Shown here: piece by piece, positions 27,891-35,797 of the stretch
How positions within the stretch are numbered: the stretch's first letter is position 1
Layout of the letters: the number at the start of each line of letters is the position of its first letter
Assembly: GCA_023150295.1 (NCBI GenBank)
Contig: JAKLLE010000035.1
Span: 1 to 36,441 of the forward strand
Length of the DNA stretch: 36,441 nt
Direction: 5' to 3'
DNA from: Giesbergeria sp.
GTDB taxonomy: Bacteria > Pseudomonadota > Gammaproteobacteria > Burkholderiales > Burkholderiaceae_C
Made by a program: the position numbers and the translations under genes
The notes under the pieces: model-generated
The model's database searches: none
The model's input: the letters and a program-made list of their open reading frames with translations, nothing else
Told to the model about the DNA's origin: nothing

Positions 27891-28996
27891 AGCAATCCCC
27901 TGGTGGCCGTCTTGCGGTGCATGAGCCACAGCAGGTAGCCCCCGCCGAGCACGGCGGTGAGCACGCCCACGGGCAGCTCCTGCGGCGCCAGCAGGCCGCG
28001 CGCCAGCAGGTCGGCGCCCGCCAGCAGCGCGCCGCCCATCAGGCTGGCCAGCAGCATGAGGCGGCCGTGCGTCACGTTCACGGCGGCGCGCACCAGGTGC
28101 GGCGCGGCCAGGCCGACAAAGGCAATCAGCCCGGTCTGCGCCACCGCCGTGCCGGTGGCCAGCGCCAGCACGGCCACCAGCGCGGCGCGCAGCGGTGGCA
28201 GCGGCAGGCCCAGGCTTTGCGCGGTGGATTCGCCCAGCGCCAGCGCATCGAGCACGCGCGACAGCCCCCAGGCCGACGCCAGGCAGGGCAGCCACACCGC
28301 CAGCATAAGCAGGCAGGACGTCCAGCCGACAAAGCCCGTGGAGCCCAGCAAAAAGGCCTGCATGGCCTGCAGCGAGTCGGGCGACATGAGCAAAATCAGC
28401 GAGGTGCACGCTCCCAGCACCACACCCACCACCACGCCTGCCAGCAACAGGCGCAGCGTGTGCTGCACGCCGCGCGCCAGCGCCAGCGTGAGCAGCACGG
28501 CCAGCACCGCGCCCGCAAAGGCCGCGCCCGTGAGCCCCAGGCGCACCAGCCAGTGGCTGGAATACACCGACACCGCCATGGCCGCGCTGGCCCCGCCCAC
28601 CATGCCCGCGCCGCCGCCCATCAGCGCCAGCACGGTGGCCACGCCCAGCGATGCGCCCGAGGCACTGCCCAGCAGGTACGGGTCGGCCAGCGGGTTGCGG
28701 AACAAGCCCTGCGCCACGGCGCCTGCCAGGCCCAGCAGCGCCCCGGCGGCCCAGGCCCCCAGGGTGCGCGGCAGGCGGATGTCCCAGACGATCTGCTGCG
28801 CCATGGCGCGTTCGGCGGCGTCGCCCTGCCCGCCCCACAGCAGGGGCCAGAGGTTCTCCAGCCCGGTGCTGCCCACGCCCGTGCCCAGCAGCACCAGCAG
28901 CACACCCAGCAGTGCCAGCAGCACGGCCAGCCCGTGCGCCCAGCCGGGGCTGCGTGCGGTGGAAGCGGGGGTGCCCAGGGCCATGGTGGTGCTCAT
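27887..28996 (-). CDS. btuC: Corrinoid ABC transporter, permease subunit
   Basis: Inner-membrane FecCD-family permease of 369 residues with about ten membrane helices. Family marks: WDIRLPRTLGAWAAGALLGL, GLFRNPLADPYLLGSASGAS, and GLIAFVGLAAPHLVRAAV, the coupling loop that contacts the ATPase. The start ATG 28996 overlaps the btuF stop as ATGA, and the stop overlaps the btuD start as GTGA. With BtuF and BtuD it forms the importer fed by BtuB across the outer membrane. Confidence 0.94.
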   Translation of the reverse strand: MSTTMALGTPASTARSPGWAHGLAVLLALLGVLLVLLGTGVGSTGLENLWPLLWGGQGDAAERAMAQQIVWDIRLPRTLGAWAAGALLGLAGAVAQGLFRNPLADPYLLGSASGASLGVATVLALMGGGAGMVGGASAAMAVSVYSSHWLVRLGLTGAAFAGAVLAVLLTLALARGVQHTLRLLLAGVVVGVVLGACTSLILLMSPDSLQAMQAFLLGSTGFVGWTSCLLMLAVWLPCLASAWGLSRVLDALALGESTAQSLGLPLPPLRAALVAVLALATGTAVAQTGLIAFVGLAAPHLVRAAVNVTHGRLMLLASLMGGALLAGADLLARGLLAPQELPVGVLTAVLGGGYLLWLMHRKTATRGLL

Positions 28997-29919
28997 TGCG
29001 CGCCTGCCCGCTGTGCCTTGGTGGGTGCACTGCCCGCATGGCGTTCCAGGCAGGCGGCCATCAGGCGCGCGGCCTCGGCCATGCGCGGGCCGGGGCGGAT
29101 GAGCACGTCGGACTCCTCGGGCGTGAACACGCACAGGCGCTGCCCGCGCAGCGCGCGCATCTGGCCCCAGCCGGGGCGCGCGGCCAGACCCTCGGCGCTG
29201 CGCGCGCCGACCATGATGAGGTCGGGGTCGGCGCGCACCACGAATTCGGGGTTGAGCTTGGGGAAGGGCCCCAACGCATCCGGCAGGATGTTGCGCGCGC
29301 CCAGGCGCGTGAGCGTTTCGCCTATGAAGGAGCCCGGCCCGGCACCAAACGGGCCGGGGTTGACCTCGAAATACACGCGCGCACCGCGCGCCTGCGGGCT
29401 GAGCGACTGCGCCGCCGCCTGCACACCCGCATCGGTGGCGCGCCACACGCGCTGCGCATCGGGCACACCCAGCAACTGGCCGACCTTGCCCAGCACGCGC
29501 TGCACGTCGGCGTGGGTCTTGGGCTCCAGCGCGACCACGGGAATGCCCAGCGATTCGAGCCGCGCCGCCGCGCGCGAGGAGGTGGCCATGAGCACCACGT
29601 CGGGCCGCAGCGCGACGACGGCCTCGATGTTCGGGTCCAGCCCGCCGCCTACCTGGGGGAGCTTGCGCACGCTCTCGGGCCAGTTGGTGTAGCGGTCCAC
29701 GCCCACCAGGCGCTGGCACTGGTCGAGCGCGCACACGGTTTCGGCCAGCGAGGGCAGCAGGCTCACGATGCGTTGCGGTGCGCGCGGCAACTGCACCTCG
29801 CGCCCCCGGTCGTCGGTGAGGCGCACGCCCTGCGCGCGCGCCGTGCCCCACATCAGCAGCAGCAGCGCCAGCAGCACGGCCACCACGATGAGGATGCGCT
29901 TGATGGGGGTGGGTTTCAT
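28993..29919 (-). CDS. btuF: Periplasmic corrinoid-binding protein
   Basis: Class III solute-binding protein of 308 residues that delivers corrinoids to BtuCD. An N-terminal hydrophobic signal (ILIVVAVLLALLLLMWGTA) may be a cleaved signal or an anchor. Then RIVSLLPSLAETVCALDQ, VGVDRYTNWPESVRKLPQVG and PDVVLMATS match the BtuF/FecB type. The start ATG 29919 overlaps the cobU stop (ATGA) and the stop overlaps the btuC start. Haem or siderophore binding is possible by fold; the operon and riboswitch indicate corrinoids. Confidence 0.92.
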   Translation of the reverse strand: MKPTPIKRILIVVAVLLALLLLMWGTARAQGVRLTDDRGREVQLPRAPQRIVSLLPSLAETVCALDQCQRLVGVDRYTNWPESVRKLPQVGGGLDPNIEAVVALRPDVVLMATSSRAAARLESLGIPVVALEPKTHADVQRVLGKVGQLLGVPDAQRVWRATDAGVQAAAQSLSPQARGARVYFEVNPGPFGAGPGSFIGETLTRLGARNILPDALGPFPKLNPEFVVRADPDLIMVGARSAEGLAARPGWGQMRALRGQRLCVFTPEESDVLIRPGPRMAEAARLMAACLERHAGSAPTKAQRAGAQ

Positions 29920-30530
29920 GGGGCGTGTTCTTTCAGGGTGGGCGCTTTCAGGGTCAGCGGCAGCCCGGCTGCCATGAGGGTGACGCGCTGGCACACCTGC
30001 GCCACCTGCTGGTTGAGCTGGCCCAGCACATCGACGAAGGCGCGCACCTCGCGCCCCATCGGGATCACCCCCAGGCCGATTTCGTTGCCCACCAGAACAA
30101 CGGGCCCGGGGGCTCGCTCGATTGCTATCAAAAACATAGCTGCTTGCGCTTGCCAGTTGTGCGTTAGAGCCCTATTTTGTTCAAAATCCATGGACTCCAC
30201 CCCTGCGGGCATGATCCAGTTCGTGAGCCACAGCGTGAGGCAGTCCACCACCAGCAGGGTGTGCGCCTGGCTATGGAGAGCGATGGCGCCAGCCAGGTCG
30301 CGCGGCTCCTCCAGCGTGGCCAGGCCAGGCACGCGCTCGGCGCGGTCGCGCTGGTGGCGCGCGATGCGCGCGCGCATCTCGTCGTCCCAGGGCTCGGCGG
30401 TGGCGATGAGCAGCGCGCGGTGCTGTGGCGAGCGCGCCAGCCAGTCGCGTGCAAGCAGCTCGGCGCGGCGCGACTTGCCGCTTTTCTGCCCACCCAGGAT
30501 GAGTTCGCTGCGCGCAATGCCGAGGCTCAT
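29916..30530 (-). CDS. cobU: Adenosylcobinamide kinase/guanylyltransferase, with embedded repeat
   Basis: Bifunctional enzyme of 204 residues that phosphorylates adenosylcobinamide and then adds GMP to give adenosylcobinamide-GDP. Family marks: ELILGGQKSGKSRRAE (P-loop), ATAEPWDDEMRARIARHQRD, VDCLTLWLTNW and VVLVGNEIGLGVIPMGREVR. A stretch of 18 codons in the middle (segment NRALTHNW...FLIA) is the 54-bp repeat copy D at 30124-30177 read antisense. It replaces the usual variable helix before the GPVVLV strand and leaves all recognised motifs intact. ATG 30530 overlaps the cobB stop by 4 nt. (Named cobP in the Pseudomonas denitrificans scheme.). Confidence 0.94.
   Translation of the reverse strand: MSLGIARSELILGGQKSGKSRRAELLARDWLARSPQHRALLIATAEPWDDEMRARIARHQRDRAERVPGLATLEEPRDLAGAIALHSQAHTLLVVDCLTLWLTNWIMPAGVESMDFEQNRALTHNWQAQAAMFLIAIERAPGPVVLVGNEIGLGVIPMGREVRAFVDVLGQLNQQVAQVCQRVTLMAAGLPLTLKAPTLKEHAP
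30124..30177 (+). repeat. 54-bp dispersed repeat, copy D (inside cobU)
   Basis: Layout GCTAT, 7 nt, ATAGCTGCTTGCGC, 10 nt, TGCGTTAGAGCCCTATTT. It is antisense to cobU and translated as in-frame codons. The central 14 nt are identical to copy A. Confidence 0.78.
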
Positions 30531-31873
30531 GCGCCTTCCCCACCCAACAGGTGTGCCACGGCGCGCGGGCTGGAGGCGAACCAGGCATGGAAGTAGCTGG
30601 CGTGCAGGCTGCCGACGCGGTACAGCGCCTCGCCCGCGTCGGGCGCCGGGGCTTCGCCGGGGCGGCTGCTGCGCGCGACGACCGGCGCGCTGCTGGCCAG
30701 CGTGGAGTAGTGAAAGGTGTGGCCGCGCAGCACCTGCCCCGCCAGCGCCAACTGCTGCGGCCCCAGCCCCGCCAGGCGTTTGTGGAGCGTGGCCTGGCCG
30801 GGCAGCAGGCCCCACAGGGGCTGCACCGTGCCGTCCGGCAGCTGCACCGCTTCGCACAGCGCCACCATGCCGCCGCATTCGGCCCACAGGGGGCGGCGTG
30901 CCTCCAAGTGCTGCTGCAGGTCGGCGCGCAGGCCGGTGTTGGCGGCAATGCGCGCGGCATGCAGCTCGGGGTAGCCGCCGGGCAGCCACACGGCGTCGCA
31001 GGGCGGCAGGCGCTCGCCCGCCAGCGGCGAGAAAAAACGCACCTGCGCGCCGAGCTGCGCCAGCGTTTGCAGGTTGGCGGCGTAGATGAAGCTGAAGGCC
31101 GCATCGCGCGCCACGGCCACGGTGCGACCCGCGAGCAGCGGCGGCACGGGCTCGGTAGCCTGGGGCGCAGGAAAGTCCACCGCCCAGCGTTGCAGCGCGT
31201 CGGCCCCCATCTGGCCCAGCGGCGTGGTGGCCAGCGCATCGGCAGCGGCGTCCAGGCGCTGCAGGGCATCACCCAACTCGTGCGCGGCGACCAGGCCCAG
31301 GTGGCGCTCGGGCAGCAGGGCCGCCCCCTCGCCCAGCGTGATGCGCGCCAACGCGCCCTGCCAGTCCTGCGGATCGCGCAGGCCAGCGCGCAGCATGTCG
31401 GCATGGCGCGCGCTGCCCACGCGGTTGGCCAGCACCCCGGCCCAGGGCAGGCCGGGCCGGTAGTCGCGCAGCCCATGGGCCAGCGCGCCGAAGGTGCCCG
31501 CCATGGCCGAGGCATCGACCACGGCCAGCACGGGCACGCCGAAGCGCTGTGCCAGGTCGGCCGCGCTCGGGTCGCCGTCGAACAGGCCCATCACACCCTC
31601 GATGAGGAGCAAATCGGCCTCGCGCGCGGCGTCGTGCAGGCGCTGGGCGCAGTCCTGCTCGCCGTTGATCCACAGGTCCAGCGAGTGCACCGGCGCGCCG
31701 CTGGCCAGTTCATGCCAGTGCGGGTCGAGGAAGTCCGGCCCGCACTTGAACACGCGCACGCGTCGGCGCTGGCGCGCGTGCAAGCGCGCCAGCGCAGCCG
31801 TCACCGTGGTCTTGCCCTGGCCCGAGGCCGGGGCGGCAATCAGCAGTGCGGGGCAGGTGGCAGCGGAGGCCAT
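30527..31873 (-). CDS. cobB: Cobyrinic acid a,c-diamide synthase
   Basis: Glutamine- and ATP-dependent amidation of carboxylates a and c of cobyrinic acid. The protein has 448 residues. The ATP domain shows IAAPASGQGKTTVTAALARL, VFKCGPDFLDPHWH and LIEGVMGLFDG; the amidotransferase domain has the cysteine in PLWAECGGMVALCEA after WLPGGYPELHA, and GHTFHYSTL near the end. ATG 31873 is preferred; a GTG two codons upstream (31879) overlaps the btuB stop as GTGA and could be used instead. (Named cbiA in Salmonella.) In a salvage setting it would let the cell use incompletely amidated corrinoids. Confidence 0.94.
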   Translation of the reverse strand: MASAATCPALLIAAPASGQGKTTVTAALARLHARQRRRVRVFKCGPDFLDPHWHELASGAPVHSLDLWINGEQDCAQRLHDAAREADLLLIEGVMGLFDGDPSAADLAQRFGVPVLAVVDASAMAGTFGALAHGLRDYRPGLPWAGVLANRVGSARHADMLRAGLRDPQDWQGALARITLGEGAALLPERHLGLVAAHELGDALQRLDAAADALATTPLGQMGADALQRWAVDFPAPQATEPVPPLLAGRTVAVARDAAFSFIYAANLQTLAQLGAQVRFFSPLAGERLPPCDAVWLPGGYPELHAARIAANTGLRADLQQHLEARRPLWAECGGMVALCEAVQLPDGTVQPLWGLLPGQATLHKRLAGLGPQQLALAGQVLRGHTFHYSTLASSAPVVARSSRPGEAPAPDAGEALYRVGSLHASYFHAWFASSPRAVAHLLGGEGA

Positions 31874-31875
31874 GC

Positions 31876-33780
31876 TCACTGAGGTGCCCACTTGAGGCCG
31901 ACGTAAAGCGTACGGCCTGGGGTGGCGTAGGTGCGCGCCAGCTCGTAGGCCTTGTCGCCCAGGTTGTCGATGCGTGCCAGCAACGTGTAGTCGCGCGCCA
32001 GGCGGGTGCTGGCATACAGGTTGACGAGCGCATAGCCGCCCAGCACGTTGGTGTTGGCCGCATTGTCGAAGCGACGGCCCGAGGCCTGCAGCTCGGCGCC
32101 CAGCGTCCAACCCGCGAGTTGCGCGTCGGCGCCGAAGGTGGCGTGGCGCTTGGCGCGGCGTGCCAGTTGCTTGCCATTGGCCAGATCGCGCGGGTTCTGC
32201 AGGTCGATGGAGCCATGCCATTGCACGCCCGCCCAGTGGTGCGAAGCGGCGAGCGTGAGGCCCTCGTACTGCGCGCGCGCCACGTTGGCGTAACAGCCAA
32301 AACTGGAGGCACAGGTGCCCGCGCCGCTGAACAGGATCAGGTTGCTGAGACGGTTGCGGTACACGGTGGCCGAGAAGCTGCTGCGGCCCTGGGCATAGCG
32401 CAGGCCCAGTTCGGCGTTGTGGCCGGTTTCAGGCCGCAGGCTGGCCACGCCGTATTCGCTGAAGCGTTGGTACAGCGTGGGGGCACGGAAGGCCGTACCC
32501 ACCGAGGCGGTAGCGCGCCATTGCGGCGTGAGTGCGTAGCCGTAGGCCAGGCTGCCGGTGCCCTTGCCGCCGAATTCGCTGTCGTCATCGTGGCGCACAT
32601 TGAGCTGCAGCGTGTGGCTGCCCGCGTTGTAGCCATAGCCCAGCGCCAGGGCGTCCTGCGAGCGGCTGCGATCCAGCGTGGTGCTCCAGGCGTCCAGGGC
32701 CGGGTTGTTCAGGTGGTCTTCGCGGCGCTCCAGCGCGGCGCTGAAGCGGTGCGCGCCAAGGCGGTATTCGTTCTGCCACAGGTAGCCGCGCAGGTCGGTT
32801 TCGGTGCGGTAGGGCGAGGGCGTGGTTTCGTAGCGGGTGGCGGCATCGGTGACCGACACGCGGGTGCTGTAGGCGGCGGTCCACTGCGCGGCCCAGTTCA
32901 GGCCGGTGGTGCGCAGGCGTTGCTGGCCACGGTCGTCCACCGGGCTGGCGGGCTTGTAGCCCGAGGCGTCGTAGCCCGAGTTCAGGCGGCTGGCCAGCAG
33001 CGTGGCGTCGAGCTTGTGCTGGGCGTTGATCTGGTAGCCCAGGCGTGCGTGGCCCGAGATGTTGCGGTAGCCGTCGCGGTCGGGGTTGTGCGCGCCGCTG
33101 GTCTTGGCGTCAAAGCCGTCGCTGCGCGCATGGGCCAGGCCCAGGGAGTAGTCCAGTGCCTTGTCCGCCCCGGCTGCGCCACTGATGCCGGCCTCCAGCT
33201 TGCGCGTGCCCTGGCTGCCCAGGCCCACACCCACGTAGGGCGCCGCAGCGCCCTCGCCCTTGCGCGTGAAGAGCTGGATCACGCCGCCAATGGCGTCCGA
33301 GCCGTACACCGCCGCAGCGGGGCCGCGCAGCACTTCGATGCGCTCGATCTGCGCCAGCGGGATCTGTTCCCACTGCGCGCCGCCGGTGGACTGCGAGTCC
33401 ACCCGCACTCCGTCGATATAGACGGCGGTGAAGCGTGTTTCAGCACCGCGCACAAACAGGCTGGTGGCATTGCCCACACCACCGTTGCGCGAGATTTCGA
33501 TGCCGGGCAGGCGCGCCAGCACGTCGGCGACGCCGGTGGCGCCGCTGGCCTCGATGGTTTCGCGGTCCACGATGGACACGTCGGCCACCAGGTCGGAGAG
33601 GGGCTGTTCGGTTCGGGTGGCGGTCACCACCGTGTCCTGCAGCGAGGGCATGCGCGCGTTCTGCGCCAGCAGCAGGGGCTGTTGTGCATGGGCTGCACAG
33701 GCGGCGGCAAGGGACAGCACGGCCACGGCGCACGGGCGCAGCGACAGCGCACGGCGCACGCAAGGAGAGGGCTTGTTCAT
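31876..33780 (-). CDS. btuB: TonB-dependent cobalamin receptor
   Basis: Outer-membrane receptor of 634 residues for corrinoid uptake. A signal peptide ends near CAAHAQ; the TonB box is in LQDTVVTATRTE. The plug has DVLARLPGIEISRNGG, LFVRGAETRFTAVYIDGVRV and IEVLRGPAAAVYGSDAIGGV, followed by a barrel with GTAFRAPTLYQRF. The last residues are YVGLKWAPQ, so the usual terminal aromatic residue is not the very last one. It is the first gene after the second cobalamin riboswitch, which supports the B12 role over other TonB substrates. The stop is followed at once by cobB. Confidence 0.93.
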   Translation of the reverse strand: MNKPSPCVRRALSLRPCAVAVLSLAAACAAHAQQPLLLAQNARMPSLQDTVVTATRTEQPLSDLVADVSIVDRETIEASGATGVADVLARLPGIEISRNGGVGNATSLFVRGAETRFTAVYIDGVRVDSQSTGGAQWEQIPLAQIERIEVLRGPAAAVYGSDAIGGVIQLFTRKGEGAAAPYVGVGLGSQGTRKLEAGISGAAGADKALDYSLGLAHARSDGFDAKTSGAHNPDRDGYRNISGHARLGYQINAQHKLDATLLASRLNSGYDASGYKPASPVDDRGQQRLRTTGLNWAAQWTAAYSTRVSVTDAATRYETTPSPYRTETDLRGYLWQNEYRLGAHRFSAALERREDHLNNPALDAWSTTLDRSRSQDALALGYGYNAGSHTLQLNVRHDDDSEFGGKGTGSLAYGYALTPQWRATASVGTAFRAPTLYQRFSEYGVASLRPETGHNAELGLRYAQGRSSFSATVYRNRLSNLILFSGAGTCASSFGCYANVARAQYEGLTLAASHHWAGVQWHGSIDLQNPRDLANGKQLARRAKRHATFGADAQLAGWTLGAELQASGRRFDNAANTNVLGGYALVNLYASTRLARDYTLLARIDNLGDKAYELARTYATPGRTLYVGLKWAPQ

Positions 33781-33811
33781 GGAAAGTCAGCAGAATCGGA
33801 AAGCTACCTGC

Positions 33812-33829
33812 GCCGGCTTCCCCGCCGGC
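33812..33829 (-). promoter_or_regulatory. Leader stem-loop between riboswitch and btuB
   Basis: Perfect GCCGGC/GCCGGC stem with a 6-nt loop that reads GGGGAA on the minus strand, about 30 nt before the btuB ATG. There is no following T run, so a translation-control element of the riboswitch is more likely than a terminator. Inference only. Confidence 0.35.
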
Positions 33830-33869
33830 AAATAGGCGATACGGCCGCGCAGCGCCTGGGGCGCGCACA

Positions 33870-34075
33870 ACCACCGTGTTGGCCGGTATCCGGGCTGGCG
33901 GCACGCTCTCCAACGCCTTCCCAGGCGCTTGTTCAAGGCGCCCAGTGGCAGTGTGCTGGAGAGGGAATCGGGTGATTCGTCCGCTGACCGTTGCGGGGGC
34001 AGCGCAGGCTGGGTGCCGCCCCTGGTGGGTGGCAACCTCCCTGCTTCCCGTTGAACTGCGGCATGTGAACCACAC
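33870..34075 (-). ncRNA. Cobalamin riboswitch upstream of btuB operon
   Basis: Reading leftward: AACGGGAAGCAGGGAGGTTG, GCTGCCCCCGCAACGGTCAG, CACTGCCACTGGGCG, CTGGGAAGGCG and the B12 box GCCAGCCCGGATACCGGCC (complement of 33881-33899). Order and spacing fit the AdoCbl class. With the leader stem-loop it explains most of the 358-bp gap before btuB and should repress the whole uptake/salvage operon when adenosylcobalamin is plentiful. Confidence 0.93.
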
Positions 34076-34138
34076 CGCGAGCACCAACCCGGCGATTTTA
34101 CGGCGCTTTGCCGGGCAACTGCCTACAATCCGGCGGGT

Positions 34139-34360
34139 ATGGCCGCACCGTCCCCCCAAGACCTGATCGCCGAGCGCGTAGAACGCCTGCTGGTGCGCTA
34201 CGAGCAGTTGCAGCACACCAATGCGCTGATGGCACAGCAAATTGCCACGCTCACACAAGAGCGCGACTCGCTGCGTTCGCGCCTGCAGGCCGCACGCCAC
34301 CGCATTGACGTGCTCATCGAGCGCCTGCCCACCACCCCTGCCCCCGAGGACAACGCATGA
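34139..34360 (+). CDS. ZapB-like coiled-coil protein (TIGR02449 type)
   Basis: Product of 73 residues predicted as one long coiled coil (ERVERLLVRYEQLQHTNALM through LRSRLQAARHRIDVLIERL). It resembles the small proteins that precede zapA in many proteobacteria (TIGR02449, ZapB-like), which are thought to act with ZapA at the FtsZ ring. Its stop overlaps the zapA start by 4 nt (ATGA). A TACAAT at 34124-34129 lies only 10 nt before the ATG, so the message may have almost no leader. Confidence 0.85.
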   Translation: MAAPSPQDLIAERVERLLVRYEQLQHTNALMAQQIATLTQERDSLRSRLQAARHRIDVLIERLPTTPAPEDNA

Positions 34361-34722
34361 AGCAGCTCGAAGTGCAAATCATGCAGCAGAGCTATCTGCT
34401 GGGCTGCCCCGAGGGCCGCGAGGCGCGCCTGCTGGACGCCGTGGAGCGCGTGGACACCGCCATGACCCGCATCCGCGACGCAGGCAAGGTGCGGGCACGC
34501 GAGCGCATTGCCGTGCTGGCGGCGCTGAACCTGGCTTTTGAGCTGGCCGACCGCGAAGCGGCCGAACTGGCGGCTGCGGCCCAAGCCCAGCATATGCCTG
34601 CGGCGGGCAGCCTGGGCGTGGCCGGTTCGGATGCCGCAGTGCCCCCCCAGGGCAGCGAACGCCTGCAAGCGCTGGTGCGGCGCATCGACGAGGTGCTGGG
34701 CAGCGACGGCCACCTGCTCTGA
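34357..34722 (+). CDS. zapA: Cell division protein ZapA
   Basis: FtsZ-ring stabilising protein of 121 residues. The N-terminal globular part has QLEVQIMQQSYLLGCPEGRE and LLDAVERVDTAMTRIRD; then RARERIAVLAALNLAFELAD leads into a helical tail that normally forms the tetramer coiled coil. The tail has an Ala/Gly-rich insert (about residues 70-95), common in Burkholderiales. It is translationally coupled to the ZapB-like gene and followed by 6S RNA, the usual order. Confidence 0.92.
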   Translation: MKQLEVQIMQQSYLLGCPEGREARLLDAVERVDTAMTRIRDAGKVRARERIAVLAALNLAFELADREAAELAAAAQAQHMPAAGSLGVAGSDAAVPPQGSERLQALVRRIDEVLGSDGHLL

Positions 34723-34750
34723 ACACCCTCTTTCTTCCTCCCAAAAGTCC

Positions 34751-34756
34751 TACAAT
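34751..34756 (+). promoter_or_regulatory. -10 box of 6S RNA
   Basis: TACAAT lies about 8 nt before the predicted 5' end of 6S RNA. No clear -35 hexamer is seen at standard spacing. Confidence 0.5.
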
Positions 34757-34760
34757 GGCA

Positions 34761-34933
34761 GCGTCTGCAGTGCTGCCGGGTTTAATTTCCTTGAACCAAT
34801 GCTCTTAGAGCCCGGGCTTGGTACATTGCCTGATGAGCGTGATCGTCTCGCGTCAGATGAACCCAACGTCAGGTTGCCCTCGCCCCCCTGAACCCCCGGT
34901 TCAGGATGACGGCCCGGTGGCATTTGCAGACAC
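34761..34933 (+). ncRNA. ssrS: 6S RNA
   Basis: Regulator of sigma-70 RNA polymerase. The ends form a long closing stem: GTCTGCAGTGCTGCCGGG near 34763-34780 pairs with CCCGGTGGCATTTGCAGAC at 34913-34931. The interior has TTTCCTTGAACCAATGCTC and a GC-rich arm as in betaproteobacterial 6S RNA. A TACAAT -10 box at 34751-34756 fits a start near 34761. The position directly after zapA is the conserved location. Ends are good to a few bases only. Confidence 0.88.
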
Positions 34934-34944
34934 CTGTTTCTGCG

Positions 34945-34963
34945 GCGCGCAACCCTTGCGCGC
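34945..34963 (+). other. GC-rich hairpin after 6S RNA
   Basis: GCGCGCAA-ccc-TTGCGCGC is a strong 8-bp stem 12 nt after the 6S RNA end and about 25 nt before the permease start. There is no T run, so it may help end or process 6S RNA or limit read-through; unproven. Confidence 0.4.
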
Positions 34964-34987
34964 GCATCCCCTTCCCACCCCATCCCC

Positions 34988-35797
34988 ATGGACTTGCTCT
35001 TGATCGCCGAACTGGCCCTGCTGGGCCTGGGCACGGGTTTTCTCGCCGGTCTGCTGGGCATTGGCGGCGGCATGGTGCTGGTGCCTTTTCTGACCCACAT
35101 CCTGAGCAAGCAGGGCGTGGAGCCGGGCCTGGCCGTCAAGATGGCGATCGCCACCGCCATGGCCACCATCGTGTTCACCTCACTCTCCAGCGTACGCGCC
35201 CACCACCAGCGCGGCGCCGTGCGCTGGGATCTCGTGCAGCGCCTGGCCCCCGGCATCGTGCTGGGCAGCCTGGCTGCCAGCCTGGGTGTGTTCGCGCTGC
35301 TCAAAGGCAGTTTTCTGGCGGTGTTCTTTGCTTTGTTTGTGGGCTTTTCCGCCTGGCAGATGCTGCGCAACAAAAAGCCCGCCCCCGCGCGCCAGATGCC
35401 CGGCACTGCAGGTCAGTTGGCGGCGGGCGGCACCATCGGTTTCCTGTCGGGCATGGTGGGCGCGGGGGGCGGCTTCATCAGCGTGCCCTTCATGGTCTGG
35501 TGCAACGTGCCCATCCACCAGGCCGTAGCCACCAGCGCTGCGCTGGGATTTCCGATCGCACTGGCCAACGCCTCGGGCTATGTGCTGGGCGGCATGGGGC
35601 TGGCAGGCCTGCCCCCGGCCTCGCTGGGCTATGTGTGGCTTCCGGCGCTGGGTGTGATTGCCACCTGCAGCGTACTCACCGCCCCGCTGGGCGCACGCTC
35701 CGCGCACCAGTGGCCGGTGGACCGTTTGCGGCGTGTGTTCGCCGTGCTGCTCGTGGCGCTGGCCAGCTACATGCTCTGGAAGGGACTCGCAGCCTGA
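34988..35797 (+). CDS. TauE/SafE-family permease
   Basis: Inner-membrane protein of 269 residues with about eight helices in two related halves. Each half starts with the glycine-rich family signature: GFLAGLLGIGGGMVLVPFL and GFLSGMVGAGGGFISVPFM. Members export sulfite, sulfoacetate or other anions, but many are uncharacterised, so the substrate is unknown. The gene follows 6S RNA. Its last 31 bp overlap the end of the EAL gene on the opposite strand. Confidence 0.9.
   Translation: MDLLLIAELALLGLGTGFLAGLLGIGGGMVLVPFLTHILSKQGVEPGLAVKMAIATAMATIVFTSLSSVRAHHQRGAVRWDLVQRLAPGIVLGSLAASLGVFALLKGSFLAVFFALFVGFSAWQMLRNKKPAPARQMPGTAGQLAAGGTIGFLSGMVGAGGGFISVPFMVWCNVPIHQAVATSAALGFPIALANASGYVLGGMGLAGLPPASLGYVWLPALGVIATCSVLTAPLGARSAHQWPVDRLRRVFAVLLVALASYMLWKGLAA

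Noticed and set aside
31846-33975. Long plus-strand open frame over btuB
   Set aside because: Antisense to a clear TonB receptor and lacking any domain.
34945-34963. Intrinsic terminator for 6S RNA
   Set aside because: The stem is strong but no T run follows; kept only as a hairpin of unknown role.
34818-35003. Small TTG-started open frame downstream of zapA
   Set aside because: It lies within 6S RNA and has no coding signature.
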